From Drosophila pseudoobscura (Eukaryota; Arthropoda; Insecta; Diptera; Drosophilidae), in contig NC_046680.1 in the NCBI RefSeq assembly GCF_009870125.1, positions 5,270,001 to 5,334,000 on the forward strand: a DNA stretch of 64,000 nucleotides, written 5' to 3'. Within the stretch, counting starts at the first letter, position 1. Every line of letters starts with the position of its first letter. Below, in pieces: positions 50,301-61,321 of the stretch. The translations under genes were made by a program, and so were the position numbers. The notes under the pieces were generated by a model, which saw only the letters and a program-made list of their open reading frames with translations, was not told the DNA's origin and made no database searches.

Positions 50301-52501
50301 GAAGCTTTTTTAATTGTTTCTCAGTATCGACATCTTCGGGTACGTTAAGCTTCAATTTATCCGCCAGAGCGTTTGATATCACATTGACGTTCGTCTTGCT
50401 GTCAGACGAAGGTTGGCAAACCTTAAGCGGCGACCCGCCACTAGAACCACTGGGGCCACTTAGGGCAACTGCAACTCCTTCCTTGTCCTTGTCCAGCTTC
50501 TTTGTTCTCGTCCTCTCCTGCTTCTCGCGCTCTTTCTTTGACTCTGCCGCCAGAATGGGACACATGCCAGGCGGCACTCCAGTCTGTCTTTGGGCGACAA
50601 ACTGCTTGCCCTTGCTCTCGTACAGCGGCACCTCCTCCTGAGGCACGTACCCATCTTTTACACGACGCGCCTTGCGCCAAGTGCCATCTGGACGCTTTGT
50701 GGCCGGGATAAATTTCCCCTCGCTGCTTTGCTGGTAGGTGCTCATTTTTTACGTTTCAACCAAAGCCTGCTACCCTGGTTCTATATTCCAAAAAAAAAAC
50801 AAAGCTAAATGGCAAAGGGCGATATGTATCGATGGATGCGATACATAGGCACATTGGAGATGGCACTATTGCGAGGGCCATTACAGCTCACGATTAATCA
50901 TATAACCATTATTATATATACTACCGTTAACTAAACAACAGGGAATGGAAATACCCCCTGCTGGATACCGTCTTTTTATAAGTAGAGAATAAAATAGTAG
51001 TTTTATTACCTGACGGATATTCCGGCTTGGTTCGCAACAAGTAAAACAAATCTATGATAAGATCGTAGTCCACAAAATCGGGCTTGGTGCTTTTAATTGC
51101 ATTGCCCCGCAGGCTGAAATTGTTCAGGACGTCAATGCACTCATTGTTTTCCTTTGATGCTGCCACTGTGATCGCGTTCTGGTGCTGCTCATCCACAACG
51201 TACGGATCAGCTCCCATAAACAGCAAGACGCGTAGGTGGTTAGCATTGTTCCGCTGAGATGCAATGAGCACAGCAGTCTTGCCGCTGGTCGAATGGCGAT
51301 AGTTGACGGGCACCAAGTCGTAATTGACGGCATACAGAAATGGACGAATAGAAAGATCAGTGCCGAGCTCCTCGTAGGCATCCAAACATTTATCCATTTG
51401 CTCATTTCTGGGGGTTTTGGTTCTGTACACCTCTGGAGTCTCCTTGTAAATGTCCTGCCCCTTGTGAATGCCAGCCTCTGAAATACGACTGTGAATATCA
51501 CCCAAATAAGAAATGCGAGGCGCCGGTTTTTGAGCTCCGTTCGGCATCAATTCTGTCCCTTCTCCAAAATAGTCGGTAAATTTCTTCACGTCGGCCATTT
51601 GACATAGCAGTATGACTCGTAGATTTTGGTGCAAGGTCAGGGCGTTTCGCAATTCACTGAGCAAAACGTCGATATAGGGATCATGCCGGTGCACATCGTT
51701 AACAATGAAGTGGCTGATGTTCAGGCATTTCTGGCTTGTCAGAGAACGTAACACATACTGCGCCGTGGAGCATATAATGTGCGTTACCGAGCTGATGTTG
51801 CTGTTATGCGGCAGTTGAACTCCCACAGTCTCACCCAAATCCTCGGCGAAGTAATGAGCCAGGCGCTTGCTATTGTACATTGCCAAAACGTTTTCATTCT
51901 CGATGCAAATTATCTTCGCATTTGTTTTCTTAGACGCGCAATCTTCAAAAATGATTATTGGCATATACAGCGATTTGTCCCACGAGAGATCTGCACTGAA
52001 CACCATTACCCGCTGTTTATACAGGGTCTGTATGACGTTGTCGATGAACGGATAGCCGGGAAATTTTTTCAGTAAATTGCGCTGCGTATCGTCCTTGACA
52101 CGCGGCGTAGGCGCCATGATCGTCGGAAATGGTAGATGAGGCCCCAAAATTTCAGCAACACACCCACGCTGTGGAATGTAATCTGAGCTCAATTTCAGTT
52201 CATCTTTTCCCAAGTTGCCTGATTGTCCCAACATGGTTAGAATGTTTATTGCCGTCGAAGGCGAGAATGTCAATATTTTCGGCTCCTCCAAGTAATGGCG
52301 GCAAGCTTGCTTGAATACTTTGATAATTTCGCCATTATTAAACACGCACTGCGCCCGCAAGCCCAAAGAGCTGGCGTATCGCATGAAAATGTCGTGCTCT
52401 GACGACCGAAATGTGCATGGGAATTGTTGGCAGCATCGCCGGCCAGCCATAAAGTACAGCAGTTGCTGCGGAATAAACTTATCTTTGATAATTTCGTTCA
52501 T
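47399..52501 (-). CDS. Benign gonial cell neoplasm (Bgcn), DExH-helicase-like
   Basis: Five exons join in phase: 52501-51010, 49718-49371, 49312-48341, 48282-47592 and 47534-47399, giving 1212 residues (about 1215 in melanogaster). The last exon is easy to miss: unspliced, exon 4 reads to a stop at 47588, but a GTGAGT donor at 47591 and a TCTAG acceptor at 47537-47535 add 45 codons. The protein resembles DExH helicases of the YTHDC2 group but lacks a GKT Walker motif and a DExH box. A motif V-like segment (VLATDIIESLALQVPF) remains. Two ankyrin-like repeats (about 410-470; TAVLIASQ and NAITVAAS) interrupt the helicase-like part. Bgcn works with Bam to repress translation of stem-cell mRNAs during germ cell differentiation. 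Its first intron contains Pym in the same orientation. Confidence 0.95.
50134..50745 (-). CDS. Partner of Y14 and Mago (Pym; within the bgcn gene)
   Basis: A single exon of 203 residues lies inside intron 1 of bgcn on the same strand. The N-terminal box GKFIPATKRPDGTWRKARRV with EVPLYESKG binds the Mago-Y14 heterodimer. The middle is charged (KKEREKQERTRTKK) and the C-terminal part forms a helix-rich region (EKQLKKLRKKIREIEQIESR) for ribosome contact. Pym disassembles exon junction complexes on mRNA in the cytoplasm. The D. melanogaster symbol wibg means within bgcn, and the nesting is conserved here. A TATCGATG sequence upstream, near 50827-50834, resembles a DRE and could drive it independently of bgcn. 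Confidence 0.96.
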   Translation of the reverse strand: MSTYQQSSEGKFIPATKRPDGTWRKARRVKDGYVPQEEVPLYESKGKQFVAQRQTGVPPGMCPILAAESKKEREKQERTRTKKLDKDKEGVAVALSGPSGSSGGSPLKVCQPSSDSKTNVNVISNALADKLKLNVPEDVDTEKQLKKLRKKIREIEQIESRIRAGEHKKLDKDQLDKVKKKAEILKQLSALDNSDAVQPKPQS

Positions 52502-52557
52502 TTCGATCAAACGAATTTACAAAACCGCAACTTTTTCACACAATCTGGCGCCGCTTT

Positions 52558-52620
52558 CCGTTGATGTCAAATTTTGTGCGCGTCAAGTGTGACCAGTGTG
52601 ACCCTCAGAAATATACCGAA
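52558..52620 (-). promoter_or_regulatory. bgcn core promoter with tandem Motif-1
   Basis: On the - strand two overlapping GGTCACACT(G/T) sequences (52603-52585) lie about 90-100 bases upstream of the bgcn ATG, next to a CGGTATATTTC stretch. This is typical of a TATA-less Motif-1 promoter. A diverged copy of the same segment occurs at 53235-53300, with Motif 1 interrupted. Confidence 0.55.
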
Positions 52621-52639
52621 ACATACCGTCTTACTTTAA

Positions 52640-53720
52640 AAATATACCGTAAATGTACTGACGAGCTCAAGTTCTAAAAATATTCCTCAATTTTGATATT
52701 CTGTCGAATATTCTCAGCTATATAGAATATTTAGCCATGCCCACATAATTTCAACCGATTAATGAATCAATTTTCTACTTAACTGGCTTATTCTAAATAA
52801 TTGCTTGTATTGGGTTTTTCGTAAAAAGACCCTTAGTTCTGCCCACAACATTTTAGTTTTTAGTTCTTGCTTTTATTGTATTTAGTTCAACAAAAAAACA
52901 GTCGCAATGTTGCTGTTATTTAAAGACACATGTTCTCAACTCTATAATATTCTTTTCCCTAGGGTATGCGAATTAGTGTTGCCGGTAATTATTGTTGTCA
53001 ACCGGTTATTCACAAATAAATACTCGATTTTGATATTCCGTTGAATATTACTAGCTAAATAGAGCCCTTAGCTTTGCCCACATAATTTTATCCGATCAAT
53101 GAATCAATTTTCTACTTACCTGGCTTATTTTTATTACTTGCTTTTATTGGACATCTATATAACGTTGAAAATTAAATTTAATAGATTGATGAAATCGACA
53201 GAATATACCAGTATATACCGATTTACCGTAAATACCGTTGATGTCAAATTTTGTGCGCGTCAATCAGTGTGGCTGACCCTCAGAAATATACCGAAGTACA
53301 CTGAAATATACCGTCTCATGTAATGATGAAGAAACGAACTTAGCCCACTTAAGGCCAATTTTTTAAAAAGGATAATAACTTGAGCTAAGTCGCGAAAAAT
53401 AATACTAATAATAATAATGATAATCTTCTTGTAGACCAATCCCACCTTTAACCGATATATTCTACCTGAACTGCGCCCAAATTCTTCAAGATTCATTTTT
53501 TTCGTGGAGGGTATAAACATTGGGTCGACATTGGGTTAATTGTTTAACTGTTCGGAAATCGCATTCCTCGATTTTGATATTCGCTTTGATATTGCTAGAT
53601 AGCTAGGGCCCTGAGACCTGTACACATAATTTTACCCGACTGATGAATCATTTGATCTATAAGATCGGCTAATTTTAAGGACCCCGTTTTATTGGATTGT
53701 ATCTAAACCAAGGTTTGAAC
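52640..53720 (-). repeat. Dispersed AT-rich repeat, copies 4 to 6
   Basis: Three copies in the orientation opposite to 22575-22890 lie at about 52680-52860, 53020-53180 and 53560-53720. They share TCGATTTTGATATTC(C/T)GT, ATATTACTAGCTA, CCCACATAATTTTA(T/C)CCGAT and AATGAATCAATTTTCTACTTA. Module 1 of the unit (AGTTCAGGTAGAA, GGTCTACAAGAAGA, GGGCTAAGTTCG in reverse) is present at 53330-53510. The block appears to be an array grown by duplication next to the bgcn promoter. Confidence 0.65.
53235..53300. repeat. Duplicate of bgcn promoter segment
   Basis: The first 29 bases match 52558-52586 exactly, then an altered Motif 1 and a second identical run (ACCCTCAGAAATATACCGA) follow. The copy lies 677 bases from the original. 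No gene starts next to it. Confidence 0.8.
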
Positions 53721-54009
53721 AAAAAAGGTGAAAACAAAAAGTAAGTCAGCATGAATTGATACGTCATTTGGGCACTTGTTGCTTGTCAACCGGTGGTATG
53801 AATACCTCAATACCCTAGTTCCTTCAATTAATAAAAATTATGTTTTCCAATCAGATTTAAAACATAAGTATTGACATTGTCTCAGATTGACATGTTTTAG
53901 ACCTAATTACGATTATGATTAGTTTCCTGTTCGTATAAATATCTCGATCCCGATACCTATTCTTGCTTTCTATAAGGAGACCAGTTTGCAGCAGATGAAG
54001 GTTAGATGA

Positions 54010-54480
54010 AAATCATCCAATTAAAACTCAATCACCGCGTGGTGGCACAGCAAATAGGCAGGTGTCCCACGCAGCAGCTACAGCAAACGGATCTGCTGCT
54101 AAACATAGTCGAAACCCTATTTCCAGAGCAGTGGCAGCCCAAAGGGTGATGGATGGAATTCCGTCACTTGAAATAGAAGCCACCACAGAATCCACTGCAG
54201 ACGTCCTCAAAATTCTAAAATGCATCAAGGACGGTAAAGTACCAGGACCTGATGGGGTCCCAAATGCCGTAAACCGCACGACTATTGAGAAAATTCCACA
54301 ACTGTATGAAGCGACTAGTTCGTATACGTGAAGGAAATAAGCCGACCGGGGAGCCATCATCGTATACACATACAAAGTAGAGCGAGCCAGAACATGGCTA
54401 TCCAGGAGGGGACTAACATTAGCCACCCACAAAACATAGGCGATCCCTATAGCAATCATTACTAAGGGAAATAAATAAAA
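54010..54480 (+). mobile_element. Decayed LINE reverse transcriptase remnant
   Basis: One frame reads LEIEATTESTADVLKILKCIKDGKVPGPDGVPN, the start of a LINE reverse transcriptase domain, and neighbouring frames continue fragments such as RTWLSRRGLTLATHKT from a later part of the domain. A large internal part is missing and frames change several times. It is dead and differs from the larger LINE downstream in this segment. Confidence 0.65.
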
Positions 54481-54504
54481 CTACAGGTTTTTTCTGTTGT
54501 TTTT

Positions 54505-55300
54505 TTTTATACCCGATACTCAAAATGAGTATTGGCGTATATTAGATTTGTGGTAAAAGTGGATGTGTGTAACGTCCAGAAGGAATCGTTTCCGACTCCA
54601 TAAAGTATATATATTCTTGATCAGCATCAATAGCCGAGTCGATTGAGCCGTCTGTCTGTCTGTCTGTCCGTCCGTCTGTCCGTCCCCTTCAGCGCCTAAT
54701 GCTCAAAGACTATAAGAGCTAGAGCAACGATGTTTTGGATCCAGACTTCTGTGATATGTCACTGCTACAAAAATATTTCAAAACTTTGCCCCGCCCACTT
54801 TCGCCCCCACAAAGGGCGAAAATCTGTGGCATCCACAATTTTAAAGATACGAGAAAACCAAAAACGCATAATAGTGGAATCTGAACCAGATTGTATTATT
54901 ACTATATCTAACATCACTCTCTAACACACACGCTTCATGGTCTGCTTTGCCTATTGCAAGAAGTGAGTTCCTAGATCTCTGAGACTATAAAAGCTAGAGC
55001 AACCAATTTTTGATATCCACAAGAGTTTATTTCGAAATTTGCCCCCACTACCTTCCGCCCACACAAAGTACGAAAATCTGTGGCATCCACACTCAACGCA
55101 TTCTCTAGCTAAAAACGCACAATCATAGAGAATGACCATATCTACCAGATTGACGAATCTGGATCAGATCGGATCATTTGTATAGCCAAAGGGAACAAAT
55201 CCATTTGCAGTGGCTACGCAGCGCCCGACGACATGTTCAGACACGCAGTCTTTGTCGGTCAATGTAGCCATACTCACTGTGTATCGGGAATAAATTTAGA
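54505..55300 (+). mobile_element. (GTCY)n element, DINE-1/mini-me (Helentron)-like
   Basis: The segment starts ATACCCGATAC (54509-54519) and ends GTATCGGGAATA (55281-55292), an imperfect inverted terminus. Inside are a (GTCT/GTCC)n run at 54650-54685 just after ATATTCTTGATCAGCATCAATAGCCGAGTC, and two diverged copies (about 54700-54890 and 54980-55140) of a block containing ACTATAAGAGCTAGAGCAAC, CCGCCCACTTTCGCCC and GGGCGAAAATCTGTGGCATCC. A GTCY proto-microsatellite in this context is characteristic of the DINE-1/mini-me group of non-autonomous Helentrons. There is no transposase. Exact family naming needs a repeat library. Confidence 0.65.
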
Positions 55301-55556
55301 GTTGCGGTCGCAGCAGCAGTTTAATATTAAATCCATCTGTTACCCTCAGCTAGCTCTTAGCAACTTCACTTTTGTCCCAACCAAGTGCTGGGACGACCTG
55401 TTGAATATACGTTCGTTTGTGTTTTGCTCTTTCCGTCTGGATAATACTACTAATTTATCAAATTTATCTCCGTGACTATCTGGGAGGCTGGCGAAAATCC
55501 TCTAGCTGAACCCTCCACGAGGGTGCCGGCTGGGCAATAGGCATTACATACATACA

Positions 55557-55645
55557 TTACCCCGGGCAAAATGCACTGTCGCTTGCTTTGTCCGGGGTAA
55601 TGCAGTGTCTAGCTAAGGCAAGCGTCTTCCCGATTTAAAGTCGGG
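55557..55645 (+). other. Hairpins in the LINE leader
   Basis: TTACCCCGGGCAAA (55557-55570) pairs with TTTGTCCGGGGTAA (55587-55600), 13 of 14 pairs plus one wobble, with a 16-base loop. The loop contains CGCTTGC (55580-55586), which is complementary to GCAAGCG at 55618-55624 just after GCTAAG (55612-55617). A second hairpin CCCGA/TCGGG lies at 55629-55645. Such a pseudoknot-capable leader recalls the HDV-like ribozymes known in Drosophila R2 and Baggins LINEs, but the parts do not fit the standard fold cleanly. Confidence 0.4.
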
Positions 55646-55734
55646 GGAACCGAACCAGGGCCATGGCTAGAGGTGCCTGCCGGTCTGGCCTAAAACGCTA
55701 GGGGGTGGTTCCCCCGAAAAATATTAACCGGTAT

Positions 55735-56722
55735 GGACCCTCAGGCCAACTATGAAGGCGAAGAAGGAGCAAGCACGGGTTGGGATGTCAACCCAAACGT
55801 CGGTGGGAAGCGTGACTGGTACCACCGGCGGGCACGGGGAGGAGCAATCCTCTCTGCGTGTCGCCAGCGGTCACACCTCGGACTTGGCGGACAACTCACT
55901 CCGCAGCCTGCAAATTCATCCGCCCAGATGCCGTAGTCGAAACAGACACGGATCTGGAGAGAGTGGTCTCTCTAAGCAGGACGGGGGGAGAGAGCCTTCT
56001 CCGCTCGCCGGAACCAGGCACCAGCTCCCTGCGTAGGGAAGGGCCGAAACGTTCCAAAGAGGGGATGAAGGCCAAAGCACAGTACAAAGCGGCCCTCAAC
56101 ATCAATAGCCGGCTGCAAGGTAAAGCAGACATCTCCCAGGAGGCGAAAGTCAAGCTAGCCTGGGCCGAGCAGCGAGTAGAGGAGGGCCGGCTGCACTACG
56201 CTCAGATGCCACAAATGAGGGCGTCGAATGGCGAATTTGCCAATAAGGTGGAGGAGATGATGGCCACCAAGAGGCAACGCTCGACTGAGAGTGCCTTTAA
56301 GAGTGCACAAGAGTGCAGCCCCTCCACCGAAAGCGGCCAAGAAGCCAACAAAGCCGAAAGCGAAGGTCAGCGATGTGACCAAACGACATCTGATCGTGGC
56401 ACTCATCGACTGTAGCGAGGAGAACGGCAAGATGACCGCGGCACTGTGGAAGCTGGTGCATGCACGTCTTGTCAACGCACTGTTTGCACATATGGAGGAA
56501 GACCCCGCGGCCCCAATGTCCACTTTCGATGGTGCTGGGTGGCTAAATGGGGTTAAAATCCTAAAGTGCAACGACAATCCAACCCTAAGGTGGCTGACGC
56601 GCACGGTCTGCCAACTGGAGGTGATGTGGGAGGGGGCCAATGTGGAGGTTGTCGACCGGGAGCTTATCCCGTCCAAGCCTAAGGCGAAGGTGCTCTTCCC
56701 CCTCACATTCCAGGGGGACTGA
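55735..56722 (+). pseudogene. LINE ORF1 (gag-like), frameshifted
   Basis: Coding signal changes frame near 56290. The first part (up to 56415 in its frame) is rich in charged residues and includes a possible coiled coil (AEQRVEEGRLHYAQMPQMR). The second part, 56291-56722, gives KRHLIVALIDCSEENGKMTAALWKLV and later LKCNDNPTLRWL, which resembles the DUF4780-type RNA-binding domain of Drosophila LINE ORF1 proteins. A single frameshift would account for the break. It is transposon-derived, not a host gene. Confidence 0.65.
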
Positions 56723-56754
56723 GCGCTGAAGCTCCATCAACGGCAAAACGCGGA

Positions 56755-59700
56755 CGTGCCAACGACCGGTTGGAGGATCTTACACATTGATAGCCCACTA
56801 CCCAACGAGGGTGGCCAATGTGTGATCCTCCAAATAAACTCAACTTGCATAAAAGCAAGGTAGCGTCGGCGGAGCTCCTCATCGCCATGGAGCAAGGGCT
56901 CGCCGACATAGCTCTAGTCCAGGAGCCCTGGATTGCGAAAGGCAACTCAGTGGCCGGACTAAAGTCCTCAAATCACAACTTGTTCTACTCAACATCGGTA
57001 AGCAGGAACAGAACCGTCGTACTCGTACGAAAGGGGATCCATCCTTACCTTATGTCTCATTACAGCACGGATGACCTGATGGTGGTGATGCTGGAAAGTG
57101 AGGAAAAGCGCCTTCTGGTAGCTTCCTGCTATATGGGTCATGACAGACCCACACCACCCGACGAACTCAGGAGTCTGGTGACAGAAGCCGGCACCAAAAA
57201 CCATCAACTCGTCATCGGGACGGACGCCAATGCACACCACAATGTGTGTGGAAGCACCGACATCAATGACAGATGTGAGTCTTAGACTTTAACTAGCAAC
57301 TAATCTATATATAGCAAACGTTGGGGAGGAGCACACCTTCGTAGGTCCGACCTCATCTAACGTGCTAGACCTAACACTTGCAATGGGAAACAGTACTACG
57401 GTATCTAGCTGGAGGGTCCTCGATAGACCATTCTTCTCAGATCATAAGTACATTCAGTTCAAGTGCGAATTCAAACACCCTTCGAAGACAACAGTCTATA
57501 GAAACCCCCGGAACACAAACTGGGCAAAGTTTAAAAAGACAGTTACTTCGAAGCTCGCGAATCCGGGCTCAGTGAAATCCGCGGAGGATATAGAGAAGTC
57601 CCTAAAGACCCTATCCAACGAGCTACTGAACGCCTACCATGCATCGTGCAAACCCTCGAGAACGAAGAGGAGGTCCAAGCCACTCTGGTGGAACCGAGAT
57701 CTCTCTCTCCAAAGGAACAACCTCAAGGAATTCTTCAAGATCGCCAAACAAGCGAACGAGGAGATTGTCAATGAGGAATATAAAATCCTACTTAGGAGCT
57801 ACAAGAAGGAAATACGTAAGGCACAAAGGAACTCGTGGAGAAACTTCTGCTCCAACATCGAGAAAGTGCCCGAAACCGCCAGGCTTCGGAAGCTGCTTTC
57901 AAAGCAGCCCACAGTACAGAGCCAACTAAAACTAGACAACGGACAGTGGACAGAGGGCAGCAAAGAAGCCCTAACAGCACTAATGGAGGCGCACTTCCCT
58001 GGATGCACCGAGGTCACTGACGCCAAGGAGCATCAGGACCTAGCAACCGAGGAACAGCACCCTCCAATAGGTCTGTTAACCACTAAGAGAATCCACTGGG
58101 CCATAGACTCCTTCGCGGGCATAAAAGCACCAGGACTGGACGGGATATTCCCAGCCATGATGCAGTTGACCAAAGAGGTTATTACCCCATGGCTCCTCGC
58201 AATATACTCAGCATGCCTAAGTACGGGCTATATCCCCATCCAATGGAGAACCTCGAGAGTTGTCTTCCTTCCTAAGGCAGGAAAGTGCAGCCACGTGAGT
58301 CCCAAGGATTACAGACCGATAAGCCTTACCTCCTTTATACTAAAAACACTAGAAAAGCTGTTGGATTTGCACATCAGGAATGAGGTAGAGGGACTGATGT
58401 CAACAAACCAACACGCCTACACTAAAGGGAAATCAGTGGAGACGGCACTACACTCGCTAGTAGCCACCATCGAGAGCGCCCTTCACAACAAAAAGTATGC
58501 TTTGGGAGCATTCGTAGTCATCTCCGGAGCATTCAACAACTTGGCTACGAAAGCAATAACAAATCGCCTGGTAGCGACTAATACACACCCAGCAATCAAC
58601 CTGTGGATAAGGAACCTCGTGGGTTGCAGACCGGTGCAATCAGAGAGTGGCACCACTTCTATGGTAAAAGAGGCACACAGAGGCACACCCCAAGGTGGAG
58701 CCCTGTCGCCCCTCTTATGGAATCTGGTGGTCGACGACCTCATCAAGAGATATGAAAGAAAGGCCCCGATAATAACAGCTTATGCGGACGACATAAGCAT
58801 ACTTATTACGAGTGTCTGTGCATCGACCCTCAGCTCCTTAATGGAACGTACACCTAGGGAGATACGCGAGTGGGCGGAAGAAGTAGGACTCAGTATCAAC
58901 GCGGACAAGACGGACCTTATCCTCTTTACCAAGTGGTACAAGGTACCGATATGGACCCCCCGAAGATTAATCAAACTAGGCTAACCCCAAAAACACAAGT
59001 CAAATACCTGGGCACAGTACTGGATAGTAAACTGGCATGGAAACCCAATGTACTAGGAAGGGTGAAGAAGGCCACCATTGCGCTTTATGCATCCAAGAAG
59101 ATGCTCAGCAGCACAGGGCCTGTCACCTGCTCTAATGCAGTGGATCTACATCTCGGTGGTGCGACCGACTCTGCTGTATGGAGCCTTAGTGTGGTGGCAG
59201 GCTACTGAAAAGAAGACATACCATAAGCTTATGGAGAAGACTCAGCGACAGGCTCTGCTCTGTATTACAGGGGCGCTGAGGTCAACCCCAACAAAAGCAC
59301 TCGAAACTGTACTCGGAATCGACCACCTGGACATTCACGCCCGCCTGATTGCGGGAAAGGCAGCACAACGCCTTACAGCATCAGGAAATCTATCGATACA
59401 AGGATGCGGGCACAAATCAATTGGCAGGGACATGGCCAGATCAACTGATTACATGACCCCCCAAACTTGCCTTGACGTCAAAACAACCACATCTTTGGGA
59501 CCTGAAGACTGGAAAATTGCAAGGGACCAAACTGAGCACCTCAATATATACACAGACGGCTGCAAGATAGACGGAGGAGTAGGAGCGGGCCTATACTGTA
59601 CAGACCCTGAGATAAGGCTGGATAGAACACAGACTGATAGCAGGTGGAGTAGTACCACCACCTGCAGAACCTCGAAGATAATGTGCAAGGAACGCAACGA

Positions 59701-60021
59701 GAAAATTAGCCATTACCTACTGCACCACGAAAGGACTGTAGATTGCTAGTGGGAATACTTACAGGTCACTGTCTGGCTGCTGAACATGCAGCAAAGCTAG
59801 GCATCACCAACAGAGACAGTTGTAGGAAATGTGATGAACCTGGGGCTATCGCAACCCTGGAACATCTCATCTGCTACTGTCCGGCTCTCTCAAGGGCAAG
59901 GAGGAGATATCTGGGCGCCCCAGTGCTGGCATCACTGGAAGATGCCTCCAAAAGGACGCCACAGGAACTGCTGGCCTATGCTAAAAACACCTCGATTCTC
60001 GGGGACCTTAAAACCACATAA
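56755..60021 (+). pseudogene. LINE ORF2 polyprotein, broken
   Basis: Ordered pieces: an APE-type endonuclease (ALVQEPWI near 56925, GTDANAHHN near 57220, then FFSDHKYI at 57430), a reverse transcriptase (KAPGLDGI near 58125, HRGTPQGGALSPLLWN near 58680, AYADDISI near 58780), an RNase H start (NIYTDGCKIDGG near 59550) and a C-terminal Cys-rich segment (CRKCDEPGAIATLEHLICYC near 59825). Breaks occur at about 57285 (stop, frame change), 58980 (stop, frame change), about 59100 and 59640-59750, and part of RNase H is deleted. The central 540-codon frame (57362-58984) is the longest intact part. Confidence 0.75.
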
Positions 60022-60109
60022 ACACTCCCGCGACGGTTCATACACCCCCCTATCCGGATAACTAAGGGCCAGATTGGCCTATGCGTGTCCCCGCTGAGGG
60101 CCGTCCGGG

Positions 60110-60130
60110 TTAACCTAACCTAACCTAACC
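60110..60130 (+). repeat. (TAACC)4 tail of the LINE
   Basis: Four TAACC units end the LINE, directly after the GCCGTCCGGGT segment. On the other strand this reads GGTTA, the arthropod telomere repeat unit in permuted form. In LINEs such short tandem tails usually come from the reverse transcription start, so a telomeric origin is not required. Confidence 0.8.
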
Positions 60131-61321
60131 TTCTTGGAACAAGCGAACAATCGACACAAGCCACCGATTGTTAATTCAATCACGCTCAGAAAAGTGAAGT
60201 AAAGCTCAGTAAAGTAAAAGCGTCGTTAGTGGCATTTTTGAGGCCGTTTAATTTCGCAACTTTCAAGAATAATCCTAAGATTTTAAAAATGTAAATTTCG
60301 ATGGATTTCGTGTTTGATCGAACAAGTTCGAACATAAGAAACTCTCTCCCTTACCTCACCCAGCAATCTATTCATACTTTCGAATGATGATCGCTAGAGC
60401 TGCGCGCCAAAGTGGATTTGTTCGAAAGTGACAAGGATGTAAAATGTTTAATATTATTCAAGGACATCAGAGGATATCCCACCACGAAAAATAGAAAAAA
60501 TTGGATCTGAGAAATCGAAAATTCAAAAAACGTTCGTATTGAAGTTTCTATACACAATATTCTTTAATATATGTATTTAATATTAAAAGGAAATTTAAAA
60601 GATTTTAGTTGGACACGCACGGAAATTGGCTAACAACCTAATATTTACTTATATGGAATACTAGTCACTTTATTTTGTGTACTATAAGCATCACAAATTC
60701 TGATGTAATATTGTGGAATCTATTTGAAGTATAAAAAAAAATCGGGTACATCGCGGTCGATAAAGCACTTGGAATTTCCAGTTCCATTATTATTCTTCAA
60801 ATTATCCCAGTTAAACAAATTTAAATTAGATTTTGCTTGTATTGATTTTATTTATCAATAAGTTTCAAATATTATTTTTTTTTAACTCTATATCAAGTGA
60901 TAATTGTAATTTACACTGAGTTATTCCTTATTTCTTCGACATTATATCAAAGTTCTAGTGCACATTTTGCATATGCTTGCTTAAACAAATACTGCACCCT
61001 TGCAGGGTGTTTCAATTTGGTAACCCACAGAACGAAGCATTCCCTAAACAACAACCCTGATGGATTTAGCCATGTAGGTCTGGCAAAACAAGAAAATAAT
61101 CCAATGGTAACAGATTTTCAGATCTAAGTAGATAAACCATTATTTATGGGTCGTTGAACCGCAAAGGGTGTATAAACTTCGGCGCGCGGATGTCATATTT
61201 CCTGAATTTTTAATAAAAGAATAGAATACACATTTAAGTAAGCTACACAAGTTATGGTTTAATCAAAAATTTACTTCTTAAATAATAATTGGTTGTTACC
61301 AAACCTAATTGGTAAATATAC
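60131..61321. other. AT-rich spacer before TBPH 3' end
   Basis: No gene seen. It is mostly AT-rich, with repeated AGTAAAG-type words at 60190-60225. The last few hundred bases contain the TBPH 3' UTR on the - strand. Confidence 0.5.

Larger units (their letters stand above)
55475..60130 (+). mobile_element. Near full-length but inactive LOA-type LINE
   Basis: A structured leader (55475-55730), an ORF1 and an ORF2 with endonuclease, reverse transcriptase, RNase H and a terminal zinc-knuckle-like cysteine/histidine region are all present in the order usual for LOA-clade elements (Bilbo, TRIM, Loa, Baggins). An RNase H domain argues against the R1 clade. The 3' end is a (CCTAA)4-like tail at 60110-60130. 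At least four frameshifts or stops break the reading frames, so this copy cannot make its proteins. It fills most of the gap between bgcn and TBPH. No target-site duplication could be identified by eye. Confidence 0.8.

Noticed and set aside
60897-61127. 76-codon + frame upstream of TBPH 3' end
   Set aside because: AT-rich random-looking composition and no motifs.
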